Shown here: positions 1 to 7,022 of the stretch, piece by piece | Position numbering within the stretch: position 1 is the stretch's first letter | How the letters are laid out: every line of letters starts with the position of its first letter | Assembly: GCA_937927875.1 (NCBI GenBank) | Contig: CALEYV010000027.1 | Span: 1 to 35,336, forward strand | DNA from: an uncultured Actinomycetes bacterium | GTDB taxonomy: Bacteria; Actinomycetota; Acidimicrobiia; IMCC26256; PALSA-555 | Direction of reading: 5' to 3' | DNA: 35,336 nucleotides | The notes under the pieces: generated by a model | Databases searched by the model: none | Seen by the model: the letters and a program-made list of their open reading frames with translations, nothing else | What the model was told of the DNA's origin: nothing | Translations under genes and position numbers: made by a program

Positions 1-450
1 CTGCTGGAGCGTGAAGTGGCCGCGGAGCTCGGCGTAGAGGTCGTCGTCGATCGGGTCCCCGGTCGTGAGCCGTCGCGAGTAGCGGACGACGGTGCGCTCG
101 ACCGGGGAGAACACCTCCGTTGACGGCTCCGGGTCGGCCAGGCCCCGGAGCTTCGCCTCGCTGAGTCCCACGCTCCGACCGAGCGTGATGTGGGTGGGCA
201 CTCAGTAGTGACAGCGGTTCTCCGCCGATGCGGTGAGGTACGCGAGCTCCCGGAGCGCGGGGTCGACCGTGGAGCCCCAGTAGGCCGGGGCGCTGAAGCG
301 CATGAACCCGTCCAGCAGCGCCGGGTGGTTGGCCAGGGCCCGCAGCACGTTGAAGTCCATCCCGGACCCGCGCAGGTCGCGCAGCAGCGTCGCGGTCTCA
401 GGGTCGAGTCCGTCGTCGTCGGGGTCGACGAGCGGGATCCGAGGGTTCAC
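1..450 (-). CDS. CMD/AhpD-like selenoprotein with CxxU motif (3' end outside window)
   Basis: Carboxymuconolactone-decarboxylase-fold protein, a thiol redox/peroxidase-like family. GTG start at 450 overlaps the stop of the upstream VOC gene by 4 bases. Residues 1-82 end in Cys80-His-Tyr, followed by in-frame TGA (202-204). The next 67 codons to the window edge have no stop and continue the family pattern: VPTHITLGRSVGLSEAKL, then FSPVERTVVRYSRRLT. Compared with AhpD (Glu118, Cys130-x-x-Cys133, His137), Glu68, Cys80 and the His four codons after the TGA are all at the right spacing. Only the second Cys is replaced, by TGA, so selenocysteine at residue 83 is the simplest reading. A SECIS-like hairpin follows. 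If TGA acted as a stop, the protein would be 82 residues and lose its active site. Last gene of a catabolic run. Seen: reading frame and motif. Inferred: Sec insertion. Confidence 0.85.
162..204 (-). promoter_or_regulatory. Candidate bacterial SECIS element
   Basis: Read on the minus strand from the TGA at 204-202. After 14 bases a perfect 7-bp stem forms (CACGCTC at 187-181 with GAGCGTG at 175-169) around a 5-base loop GGTCG. The loop starts 21 bases after the TGA and opens with G, matching the usual bacterial SECIS rule of a short apical loop with a guanine in its first positions 16-37 bases downstream. The TGA itself can pair at the base of the structure (TGAGT 204-200 with ACTCA 166-162), with an asymmetric bulge between the two helices. 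Not folded computationally. Confidence 0.65.
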
Positions 451-908
451 GTCGCCGCCCGCTCGACCGCCTCGATGTGCTGGAGCTCGACCATGAGCGG
501 GAGCAGGAAGCCGATGTACGCGCTGGTGAGGACGAAGTCGCTCGTCGGCCCGGGGGTGGTGCGGCTGGCGACGTCGATGATCCGGACCCGGTCGTCGCGG
601 GCCTGGCGCTTCCTCGCCCGCTCGACGATCGCCTCCAGCTCCTCCTTGGTGTCGACCTGGAGCCCGAAGTGGTCGAGGGCGGGGGCGACCACGAACGGCT
701 CGGCCGGCAGCAGGTAGATGAACTGCGCGAAGACCCCCGTATAGAGGATGAGGGGGTTGCCCGACTCGCCCGAGTTGTCGCCCTCGGTCCAGCCGAACAC
801 GTCGCCGTAGAAGTCGAGGATCTCGGCCCGCCCGTGCTCGTCGAGCACCGCGGGGTCGAGGCTGAGCGTCACGTGGTTGAGCACCGGGCGCGGGGGTCTG
901 TCCGTCAT
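447..908 (-). CDS. VOC (glyoxalase/extradiol dioxygenase fold) family protein
   Basis: 153 residues from the ATG at 908, which overlaps the stop of the upstream alcohol dehydrogenase by 4 bases (ATGA). The N-terminus PVLNHVTLSLDP is the usual first beta strand of the vicinal-oxygen-chelate fold, with a candidate metal-binding His. FYGDVFGW matches the helix common to these proteins, and ALDHFGLQVDTKEEL is the second-half strand with another His. VOC proteins are metal-dependent isomerases, dioxygenases or lyases; the length fits a single domain. Its start and end are both coupled to neighbours, so it is very likely co-translated with the dehydrogenase and the CMD selenoprotein. Substrate unknown. 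Confidence 0.85.
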   Translation of the reverse strand: MTDRPPRPVLNHVTLSLDPAVLDEHGRAEILDFYGDVFGWTEGDNSGESGNPLILYTGVFAQFIYLLPAEPFVVAPALDHFGLQVDTKEELEAIVERARKRQARDDRVRIIDVASRTTPGPTSDFVLTSAYIGFLLPLMVELQHIEAVERAAT

Positions 909-1942
909 GGCTTCGCCTCCGGTCGGACGAGGACCTTCGCCGCGACGGCGCCGCGGGCCAGGTCGTGCAGGGTCGGGAGCAGGGCGTCGAGGCCGATGTC
1001 CGCCGGCTCGATGAGCAGGTCGACCGGGAGGCGGCCGGACGCCAGCAGGTCGAGCGCGGGCGCGAACCCGTCGGCGTCGTAGTTGTACGCACCCACGATG
1101 GTGAGCTCGAGCACGATCACCCGATTGTGGTTCACCCGCGGCCACTCGTGGCCGGTGCCCACGAACACCAAGGTGCCGGCGTAGTCGAGGTGGCCGAGCG
1201 CGGCCGGCACGGCCTCGGCCCGACCCGAGCACTCGAAGACCACCGTGTACGGGTCGTCGGCCGTCTCCCCGATCGGCACCGGACCGAGCTCGTCGGGCGT
1301 GATCGCGCCCGTCGCGCCGACCGCCCGCGCCCGCTCGCGCCGCGTCGGGGACGGCTCGGACACGACGACGTGCTCGACGCCGAGGCTGCGGAGCACGGCC
1401 GTGATGAGCAGGCCGACCGGCCCCGCGCCGGTGACGAGCACCCGGTCGGCGGCCGTCACGCCCGCGATGTGGGCGGCGTGGATCGCGATCGCGGTCGGCT
1501 CGGTGAGCGCGGCGGTCCGCAGCGACAGCCCGTCCGGGACCTGGAGCAGCCGGGCGGCCGGGACCGTCACGTAGCGGCAGAAGGCGCCGCGGAAGCCGAG
1601 GTAGTCGGGGGGCGGGCGCCGCAGGCACACCGACGGCCGGCCCCGCCGGCAGGCCCGGCACTGTCCGCACCCCGGCTCGGGCCCGGCGACGACGGGCGTG
1701 CCGAGGTCCCAGCCCTCGACGGCGTCGCCGACCGCGGACACCGTGCCCGCCCACTCGTGCCCGAGCACCGCGCCGGGACGCGCGTACTGCTCGAGCACCA
1801 GGTGCAGGTCGGTCCCGCAGATCCCGCAGTGCGAGACCTCGACGAGGACCTGGTCGGGCTCGATGGGGGGGACGGGGAGAGCCCGGACCTCCAGCTCGCC
1901 GTGGCCGACGTACACCGCGGCCGGCATCGTCTCCGCTGCCAT
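905..1942 (-). CDS. Zinc-dependent alcohol dehydrogenase (MDR superfamily)
   Basis: 345 residues, normal for the family. Catalytic zinc ligands are visible as Cys39 in HCGICGTDLH and His62-Glu63 in GHEWAG. The four structural-zinc cysteines are Cys92, Cys95, Cys98 and Cys106. The NAD(P)-binding Rossmann loop is GAGPVG at 172-177. The protein should oxidise a secondary or polyol-type alcohol, or reduce the corresponding carbonyl, in the cytoplasm. It heads the three-gene overlap group dehydrogenase-VOC-CMD. The ATG at 1942 has a TACGCT hexamer 9 bases upstream and no clear ribosome-binding site. The exact substrate cannot be told from sequence. Confidence 0.92.
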   Translation of the reverse strand: MAAETMPAAVYVGHGELEVRALPVPPIEPDQVLVEVSHCGICGTDLHLVLEQYARPGAVLGHEWAGTVSAVGDAVEGWDLGTPVVAGPEPGCGQCRACRRGRPSVCLRRPPPDYLGFRGAFCRYVTVPAARLLQVPDGLSLRTAALTEPTAIAIHAAHIAGVTAADRVLVTGAGPVGLLITAVLRSLGVEHVVVSEPSPTRRERARAVGATGAITPDELGPVPIGETADDPYTVVFECSGRAEAVPAALGHLDYAGTLVFVGTGHEWPRVNHNRVIVLELTIVGAYNYDADGFAPALDLLASGRLPVDLLIEPADIGLDALLPTLHDLARGAVAAKVLVRPEAKP

Positions 1943-1951
1943 GTTCCGCGG

Positions 1952-1957
1952 AGCGTA
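1952..1957 (-). promoter_or_regulatory. Possible -10 element (TACGCT) for the dehydrogenase
   Basis: TACGCT on the minus strand, 9 bases before the ATG at 1942, fits an actinobacterial TANNNT -10 and would give a very short leader. No good -35 is visible. The rest of 1943-2117 is GC-rich (repeated CCGG) and holds nothing else I can support. Confidence 0.35.
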
Positions 1958-2117
1958 TTCGCTGGCCGGTTCCGGGCCGGCCGGCCGGCGCTCTCAGGGG
2001 TGGTTCAGGGCCGACGGCGCACGCTGCTCGGGTGCCTCGGAGGTCGGCACGGGATCTCTCTCCTCGACGCGACACGTGCCGGCCGCCGGGGAACATCACG
2101 GCGCGGCGACGGCAGCG

Positions 2118-3062
2118 TTAGGGGGCGACGCCGAGCTCGCGAGCCCAGCGCAGGCTCTGGCGCGCCGACCCGACGTGGGCGATGTGCACGACGTGGCCCT
2201 CGCCGGCGCTGGCGTCGCCGTAGGTGATGGGGCCGCGGCCGTTCGCCTCGGCCTCGCGCGCCAGCCGGTCGAGGTCCTGCCAGTAGGCGATCTCGGCCGC
2301 GGTCGGTGTGAACACCTCGTGCACGACCGCCAGGTGCGCGGGGTCGCCGAGCATCATGCCGAAGTAGCCGAGCTCGCGCAGCTGGGTCGCCCAGGCCCTG
2401 AGGCCGTCGACGTCGTCGCGTCCGCCGCCCCACATGCCGCTGATCGGGTAGCGGATGCCGGCGGCGCGGGCGTCGACGAGGACCTTCGAGCGCAGGAACA
2501 GCGTCTCCCGGCCCTCGGCGGTCCAGCGATAGCCGAGGGCCTGGTGAATGTCGCCGAACCGCGACACCGCGCCGCCCATGTACGCGACGCGTGGCGACGC
2601 GACCGCGATCTCGTAGGCGCCGCGGATCGCCGATGCCGTCTCGAGCACCGGGTAGATCGCGGTGGAGCCCAGCGGGAGGTCCTGCTCGACCTCCATGACC
2701 GCGAGCAGCGCGTCGGCGCCGTGGATGTCGGCCGGGCCCTGCACCTTCGGCACCAGCACCCCGGTGAGGAAGGGACCCATGACCGCCCGCAGGTCCTTCA
2801 GCGTCTGGCCCGAGAACGGGGGCTGCACCCGGGCGAACACGACCGGGCGCTCGTGGCCCGGCGGCAGCCGGTCGAGGAAGGCGCGGACGCCGGCCCGGGC
2901 CTCCTCGCGGGCCGGCTCCGGGAACGGGGTGCGGGGCTCCTCGAGGTCGATGACGATCGAATCGGCGCCCGAGCCGAGCGCGCGCTCCAGTTGGTCCGGC
3001 TGGTCCCCGGGCGTGAACAGCACCGAGCGCAGCGGCCGGGCCGCCTCCTTGCCGGTCGCCAT
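2118..3062 (-). CDS. HpcH/HpaI aldolase / citrate lyase beta-like protein
   Basis: 314 residues. Begins RSVLFTPGD like CitE-type lyases. VIDLEE at 37-42 carries the conserved acidic pair. ARVQ at 77-80 stands at the usual substrate-binding Arg site, PKVQGPADI follows at 105-113, and Glu141 and Asp171 sit where metal and substrate ligands are expected. This superfamily performs Mg-dependent C-C cleavage or condensation of short acyl-CoA or oxo acids (citramalyl-CoA, malyl-CoA, hydroxy-oxo acids). Its ATG shares one base with the stop of the upstream amidohydrolase (TGATG), so the two are co-translated. A C-C lyase after a ring-opening or decarboxylating amidohydrolase suits an aromatic-type catabolic pathway; the substrate is inferred only loosely. 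Confidence 0.82.
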   Translation of the reverse strand: MATGKEAARPLRSVLFTPGDQPDQLERALGSGADSIVIDLEEPRTPFPEPAREEARAGVRAFLDRLPPGHERPVVFARVQPPFSGQTLKDLRAVMGPFLTGVLVPKVQGPADIHGADALLAVMEVEQDLPLGSTAIYPVLETASAIRGAYEIAVASPRVAYMGGAVSRFGDIHQALGYRWTAEGRETLFLRSKVLVDARAAGIRYPISGMWGGGRDDVDGLRAWATQLRELGYFGMMLGDPAHLAVVHEVFTPTAAEIAYWQDLDRLAREAEANGRGPITYGDASAGEGHVVHIAHVGSARQSLRWARELGVAP

Positions 3063-4501
3063 CAGTCCGGCTCGGAGGCCAGCAGGGTCGCGGCGGCCTG
3101 CTCGCAGACGGTCCCGGCGAAGAAGTCGGGGTTCAGGGCGCCGTGGAGCCGCACCGGGTTGACGAACGTGAGCTCGCGGAACTCGCCGGCGTCGAGCAGG
3201 CCCCGCTCGACGAGCTCGAACGCCTCGGCCACCGGCTCGGTCATGTCGGGCACGTCCCAGTGCGAGATGTCCGACCCGAGGACGGGGCGGAGCCGGGTCC
3301 CGAGCGGGTTCACGTCCTCTCGGAAGGCCCACACCAGGAGCGGGTCGTCGGCCTCGCAGCCGAAGTAGAAGCGGGGCGCGAACAGCTCCCGCAGGTCGGA
3401 CGGTGACTCGATCCCGCAGGCCGCGAACTCGTCGAGCTCGGCCGGCCGGGCCGCGGGTCGGGCGAAGTAGGCGCGCAGCTCGTCGAGCCGGGCCCGCACG
3501 CCGTCGTCCCCGTAGGTCGCGAGGTAGCCCATGAGCTCGTCGACATCGAGGCGGTCGGGGTCGAGGCCGCCGATCGTGTCGCGGTTGCGCTTCTCCCAGT
3601 GGCCGACCAGGCCCGCGAACAGCGCGCACGCCCACGCCACGCCTCCCTCGAGGAACCCGATCCGCAGCTTCGGGAAGCGGCGCGTCACGCCGCCGAGGAA
3701 CAGCGACTTGCAGAGGGACTCGTGCGCGGCGGCGAGCCCGTTGATGTGGTTGTACACGTAGCTCGAGATCGAGCGGGTCACCCGATGGTGCTGCAGCGCG
3801 CTGTGGACCACCGGCGCGACCCCGAGCTCGACGCACTTGGCCCAGAACGGGTCGTAGTCGTAGGGGCTGTCGAGGCCGAACATGTCGAGCCGGTACGAGT
3901 CGCGCCCGATCGGGCGGCGGGCGTAGCCGGCGATGAGCGCCGACTTCAGGCCGAGCTCGCCTACCGCGTACTCGAGCTCCGCGATCGCCTGGTCCGGGGT
4001 GTTCATCGGGATCAGCGCGCCGACCGTGCAGCGATCGCGGTAGGGCGCGAACTGTCGGGCGTGCGAGCGGTTCGCGGCCCGGCACAGCGCGGACGACAGC
4101 TCCTCGTCCGTCTCCTCGAAGAAGGCGAGGGTCATCGACGGGTACAGGATCGTGAAGTCGATGCCGAGCTCGTCGAGCCGCTCGTAGAGCAGCGACGGGA
4201 GGTGGGCCGTCGCGCGGTCACGCGCGTCGTGGGTCGGCCAGCCCCACCAGGAGGGCATGGCCCGCCACTCGCGGCGCACCGCGGGGTCGGCCCGGTCGGC
4301 CAGGTTCGACGCGGTGTCGGTCGGCGCGACCCGCCCGGCCCGGAACCGGTCCCGCAGGACCGAGCCGCCGAACTCCTCGAGGCCCGCCATCAGCTCGTCG
4401 TCGAGCAGCGGCCCGAGCTCCACGAAGTGGCCGTCGGCGTCGACGATCGGGTGCCCGACCGTCTCCCGCACCGACGCGGCCGCGATGGACGTCGTGGTCA
4501 T
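3062..4501 (-). CDS. Amidohydrolase family protein (Amidohydro_2; ACMSD/OHCU-type decarboxylase or hydrolase)
   Basis: 479 residues. DADGH at 21-25 is the metal-binding strand-1 signature of the amidohydrolase_2 group. His233 in VVHSALQHH, FLEGGVAW at 283-290 and Asp411 in SDISHWD complete the expected metal/active-site pattern. The group includes aminocarboxymuconate-semialdehyde decarboxylase, gamma-resorcylate decarboxylase and related hydrolases, and is frequent in aromatic catabolism in actinobacteria. The gene opens the minus-strand run, and its stop overlaps the aldolase start by one base. GAGGTG stands too close to the ATG at 4501 to be an ideal ribosome-binding site. Confidence 0.88.
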   Translation of the reverse strand: MTTTSIAAASVRETVGHPIVDADGHFVELGPLLDDELMAGLEEFGGSVLRDRFRAGRVAPTDTASNLADRADPAVRREWRAMPSWWGWPTHDARDRATAHLPSLLYERLDELGIDFTILYPSMTLAFFEETDEELSSALCRAANRSHARQFAPYRDRCTVGALIPMNTPDQAIAELEYAVGELGLKSALIAGYARRPIGRDSYRLDMFGLDSPYDYDPFWAKCVELGVAPVVHSALQHHRVTRSISSYVYNHINGLAAAHESLCKSLFLGGVTRRFPKLRIGFLEGGVAWACALFAGLVGHWEKRNRDTIGGLDPDRLDVDELMGYLATYGDDGVRARLDELRAYFARPAARPAELDEFAACGIESPSDLRELFAPRFYFGCEADDPLLVWAFREDVNPLGTRLRPVLGSDISHWDVPDMTEPVAEAFELVERGLLDAGEFRELTFVNPVRLHGALNPDFFAGTVCEQAAATLLASEPD

Positions 4502-4563
4502 GGCACCTCAGCGGCTCGGGGACTGGCCGCCATTCAACCGCGTCCGGGCTCGGCGCGGGCCGG

Positions 4564-4800
4564 TCAGGTCTCGTCCGGAGCGTGGCGGCGGAGCCGGCGG
4601 GCGGAAGCCGAGAGCCGCTCCCGCGTCTCCGCGCTCAGCCGGGACCACACGTAGAGGAGCACCGCGATCGCGATCGCGACCCCGGCCCCGGCCTGGCCGA
4701 GGTCCCCGAGGGTGCCGGACGCGATGACGAAGCCGAAGAAGGCGAGGGCGGCGACGAGCACCGCGACGAACCCTCGGGCGGCGACGGCGGTGCTGCTCAC
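4564..4800 (-). CDS. Small two-helix membrane protein, unknown function
   Basis: 78 residues with a GTG start. Two hydrophobic segments (about 8-28 and 38-52) flank a short Gly-rich turn. The C-terminal 25 residues are rich in Arg and charged residues, so it probably has a cytoplasmic basic tail. No recognised family. A TACGCT hexamer lies 8 bases before the start with no ribosome-binding site, consistent with a leaderless transcript. Codon use and third-position GC match its neighbours. Confidence 0.6.
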   Translation of the reverse strand: MSSTAVAARGFVAVLVAALAFFGFVIASGTLGDLGQAGAGVAIAIAVLLYVWSRLSAETRERLSASARRLRRHAPDET

Positions 4801-4808
4801 GACGCTGG

Positions 4809-4814
4809 AGCGTA
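4809..4814 (-). promoter_or_regulatory. Possible -10 element (TACGCT) for a leaderless transcript
   Basis: TACGCT on the minus strand, 8 bases before the GTG at 4800. No Shine-Dalgarno sequence is present between it and the start. Confidence 0.35.
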
Positions 4815-4857
4815 CGACCGGCCCTGGTAGCGGCGGCGATCGGCCCCGCCGGCCGGT

Positions 4858-5328
4858 TCAGGCGTGCGCGCTGAGTCCGCGCCCGCGCTCGCCCGCCTGC
4901 AGCAGGCGGCCGATCTCGGCGACCTCGACGCGGACGGCGTCGGCGAACCAGCGTCGGGCGGCGAGATCGTGGAGGTTGCCGAGGACGCCGTGGCCGAGGT
5001 CGAGCTCCTCGACGTGGTGGATCCGCACCCCGTCGTCGGTGTCGTCGATCTCGAACCAGGCGTGGAGCCCCCGTGGCACGCCGTGCTCGAGTGTCACGTC
5101 GATGTGGTTCGGCTCCTTCCACTGGTACCGGGTGACGACCGAGCCGGGCAGGCGGCCGAGGAACCGGCCGTCCTCACGGGCGATCATCCCGTTCTCGGTG
5201 TCACCGAGCTTCGTCACCCAGACCATCTTGGTGTCGGCCTTCGTGTACTGGGCGGGGTCGAGCACGAAGTCGAACGCCTCCTGAGCCGAGACGCCGGGCA
5301 CGACCACCGTTCCCTCACCGCGAATCAC
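4858..5328 (-). CDS. SRPBCC (START/polyketide cyclase-like) family protein
   Basis: 156 residues, the normal size of a single helix-grip domain. The N-terminus GEGTVVVPGVSAQEAFDFVLDPAQYTKAD is typical of SRPBCC proteins: first strand, then the helix that closes the hydrophobic cavity. A long C-terminal helix RRWFADAVRVEVAEIGRLL follows. Such proteins bind or transform hydrophobic ligands in the cytoplasm; the ligand cannot be told. GTG start at 5328 with a good ribosome-binding site (GGGAGGTGG) about 5 bases upstream. Confidence 0.85.
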   Translation of the reverse strand: MIRGEGTVVVPGVSAQEAFDFVLDPAQYTKADTKMVWVTKLGDTENGMIAREDGRFLGRLPGSVVTRYQWKEPNHIDVTLEHGVPRGLHAWFEIDDTDDGVRIHHVEELDLGHGVLGNLHDLAARRWFADAVRVEVAEIGRLLQAGERGRGLSAHA

Positions 5329-5402
5329 AGACCACCTCCCGAGCGGAACACCTCAGTGGTACCAGGCCGAGGCGGCTGGATCCGAGCCCGACGGCGCCGC
5401 CG

Positions 5403-5861
5403 CTACTGGCGGGGCGGCATGACGAGCACCGTGCCCTGGGCGGCGGCGACGAGGCGGTCCTCGTTGTGCACCTCGATCCGCACCACCGCGGTGCGGCTGG
5501 AGAGAGCGATGATCTGCGCGGTCGCCACGAGCGTCCCGCCCGTGACCGGCGCCAGGTAGTTGATCTTGAACTCGGTGGTCGCGGCCCAGGCCCCGCGAGG
5601 GATGACCGGGTAGCAGACCGTGCCGAGCACGTGATCGCACAGCGCGGCGATCACGCCGCCGTGCAGGTTGCCGAACGGCGTCTTCAGGTCGTCGCGCACG
5701 TCGACGGCCGCCCGCAGCAGTCCTGCTCCGACCTCCTCGTGGCGGAGCCGAAGATAGCCAGGAAGGCCGGTGAGGTCGTCGGGCAGGTTGGCGAGGCCGG
5801 CCGCGACCTTGGGATCGAACTGCGGGAACGCCGGACTCGCGTCAGCCACGCCGAGGATCAT
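5403..5861 (-). CDS. PaaI-type hotdog-fold acyl-CoA thioesterase
   Basis: 152 residues. NLHGGVIAALCDHVLG (66-80) is the PaaI-like active-site signature, with His67-Gly-Gly at the start of the hot-dog helix and Asp76 as the likely catalytic acid. TEFKINYLAP and VATAQIIALSSRTAVVRIEV are the expected central strands. Family members hydrolyse acyl-CoA or aryl-CoA esters as tetramers. The CoA-based catabolic genes in this window make an acyl-CoA substrate plausible. The ATG at 5861 has no ribosome-binding site. Confidence 0.88.
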   Translation of the reverse strand: MILGVADASPAFPQFDPKVAAGLANLPDDLTGLPGYLRLRHEEVGAGLLRAAVDVRDDLKTPFGNLHGGVIAALCDHVLGTVCYPVIPRGAWAATTEFKINYLAPVTGGTLVATAQIIALSSRTAVVRIEVHNEDRLVAAAQGTVLVMPPRQ

Positions 5862-5964
5862 GGCCCAATCGCCGCGCGAGCGCCGCGGAACTCGCGGCCG
5901 GCCCGAGCGTGGCGATTAGCGTGCCGCCCGCGCCGCCACCGGCGGGGCGGGAGGAGGAGACGGC

Positions 5965-6357
5965 ATGGCCCACCGCAGCGAGCAGCGCCTGCGCGACCTG
6001 TACGCCGCCTTTGCGCGCGGCGACCTGGCGGGCTTCCTCGACGGATGCACGGACGACGTGACGTTCTCGGTCCCCGGCTACGCGTGGGGCAGCGGAACTC
6101 ATGCCCGAGACGAGTTCATCCCGTGGATCGAGAGCGTCATCGCCCGCACCGGCGGGACGTTCCGGGAGGACATCGTCGACGTGGTTGCCAACGACGAGCA
6201 CGGGGTGCTGCTGCTCGTGCACACCTTCGACCGAGAAGGGACCCACCACGAGTACCAGACCGCGCATCTGGTGGAGCTCCGCGGCGACCAGATCAGCCGC
6301 TGGATCGAGCACCCCGGCAGCATGCGCGAGTTCGAGGCGGCCTGGGGTCGGAAGTAG
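5965..6357 (+). CDS. SnoaL/NTF2-like protein
   Basis: 130 residues, typical of a single NTF2-like cone fold. RLRDLYAAFARGDLAGFLDGCTDDVTF is the usual opening helix pair and first strand of SnoaL-like proteins, and YQTAHLVELRGDQISRWIEH the closing strands. Members are small-molecule isomerases, dehydratases or ligand-binding proteins. A strong ribosome-binding site (GGAGGAG) lies about 7 bases before the ATG. A TAGCGT hexamer at 5917-5922 is a candidate -10. The gene is convergent with the secreted repeat protein across a hairpin terminator. Confidence 0.86.
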   Translation: MAHRSEQRLRDLYAAFARGDLAGFLDGCTDDVTFSVPGYAWGSGTHARDEFIPWIESVIARTGGTFREDIVDVVANDEHGVLLLVHTFDREGTHHEYQTAHLVELRGDQISRWIEHPGSMREFEAAWGRK

Positions 6358-6404
6358 GACGGTGGCCGGACGGCCGCGGCGCTCGCGACCGTCCGGCGCC
6401 CGTC
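6358..6404. terminator. Bidirectional hairpin terminator
   Basis: CCGGACGG (6366-6373) pairs perfectly with CCGTCCGG (6389-6396). Beyond a symmetrical 3x3 internal loop, GACGG (6358-6362) pairs with CCGTC (6400-6404). The structure fills the gap between two convergent stop codons (6355-6357 plus, 6406-6408 minus). There is no T-run, as usual for actinobacterial terminators. Confidence 0.6.
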
Positions 6405-6405
6405 G

Positions 6406-6891
6406 CTACGACGACGAAGACGGGGGGTCCTTCGGCGTCGGGAGGCCACACGCCTGCGCGGCGGCTTTGAACGCGGTCCGCTGGGCGTCGGTGGGCGGAC
6501 TCGGCGGCTTCTGGCCCGGCGTGGGTGGGGTGATGCCATGCTGCGACAGGCAGGTCTTCTGCGCGTCGGTCAGCTGGATCATGTGATGCTTGCCGTCCGG
6601 CTTCGGGAGGCCGCAGGCCTGCGCGGCGGCCTTGAACGCGGCCCGCTGGGCGTCGGTCGGCGGGCTCGCCGGCTTCTGGCCCGGCGTGGGCAGCGTGACA
6701 CCGTGCTGCGTGAGGCACGCCTTCTGGGCGTCGGTCAGCTTCGGGGGGTGCGGACCGTTCGGGGTCGGGTCAGTCTGCGCCGACGCCAGCGGCGCGAGCA
6801 CGCCGATGAGCAACGGGACTGCGGCGATCCCGACGAGATACCGCACCACGCGATGCCTTCGAGCGTGGAGCGGCGACGGATGCGTGGGCAT
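6406..6891 (-). CDS. Secreted protein with two 47-residue repeats
   Basis: 161 residues. The start is fixed by AAGGAGG 8 bases upstream of the ATG at 6891. An Arg-rich N-terminus, a hydrophobic segment (about 17-35) and ASA-QT at 36-40 form a Sec signal peptide. The mature part is Pro-rich and consists of two near-identical repeats (52-98 and 107-153), each reading LTDAQKxCLxQHG, then PTPGQKP, then TDAQRxAFKAAAQACGL. There are two Cys per repeat, probably a disulfide-closed helical hairpin. Short DAQ-Cys/AAF-Cys repeats of this type are common in actinobacterial exported proteins of unknown function. The repeat is also strong at DNA level, so it is a recent duplication. Confidence 0.82.
   Translation of the reverse strand: MPTHPSPLHARRHRVVRYLVGIAAVPLLIGVLAPLASAQTDPTPNGPHPPKLTDAQKACLTQHGVTLPTPGQKPASPPTDAQRAAFKAAAQACGLPKPDGKHHMIQLTDAQKTCLSQHGITPPTPGQKPPSPPTDAQRTAFKAAAQACGLPTPKDPPSSSS
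6441..6741 (-). repeat. Intragenic tandem duplication, 165-bp period
   Basis: Two copies of about 136 bp (6441-6576 and 6606-6741) with a 165-base offset (55 codons), differing at scattered, mostly third-position bases. They encode the two repeat domains of the secreted protein. Confidence 0.8.
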
Positions 6892-7022
6892 GGTTCGAGC
6901 CTCCTTGGTTGGCTGACCGGGTTTGGCTGTCCGGTGCAGCATCCGCCGCGCCACCTGAACCGCGCGTAAGAGGTGGCTGAGAGCGCGCTCAGGTTCTCAG
7001 GACCGAAGCGAGGCGCCGGTTG

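Noticed and set aside
202..204. TGA as an ordinary stop or a sequencing error in the CMD gene
   Set aside because: Considered seriously, but the exact fit to the second Cys, the intact frame after it and the hairpin make Sec insertion the better explanation. It remains the main alternative.
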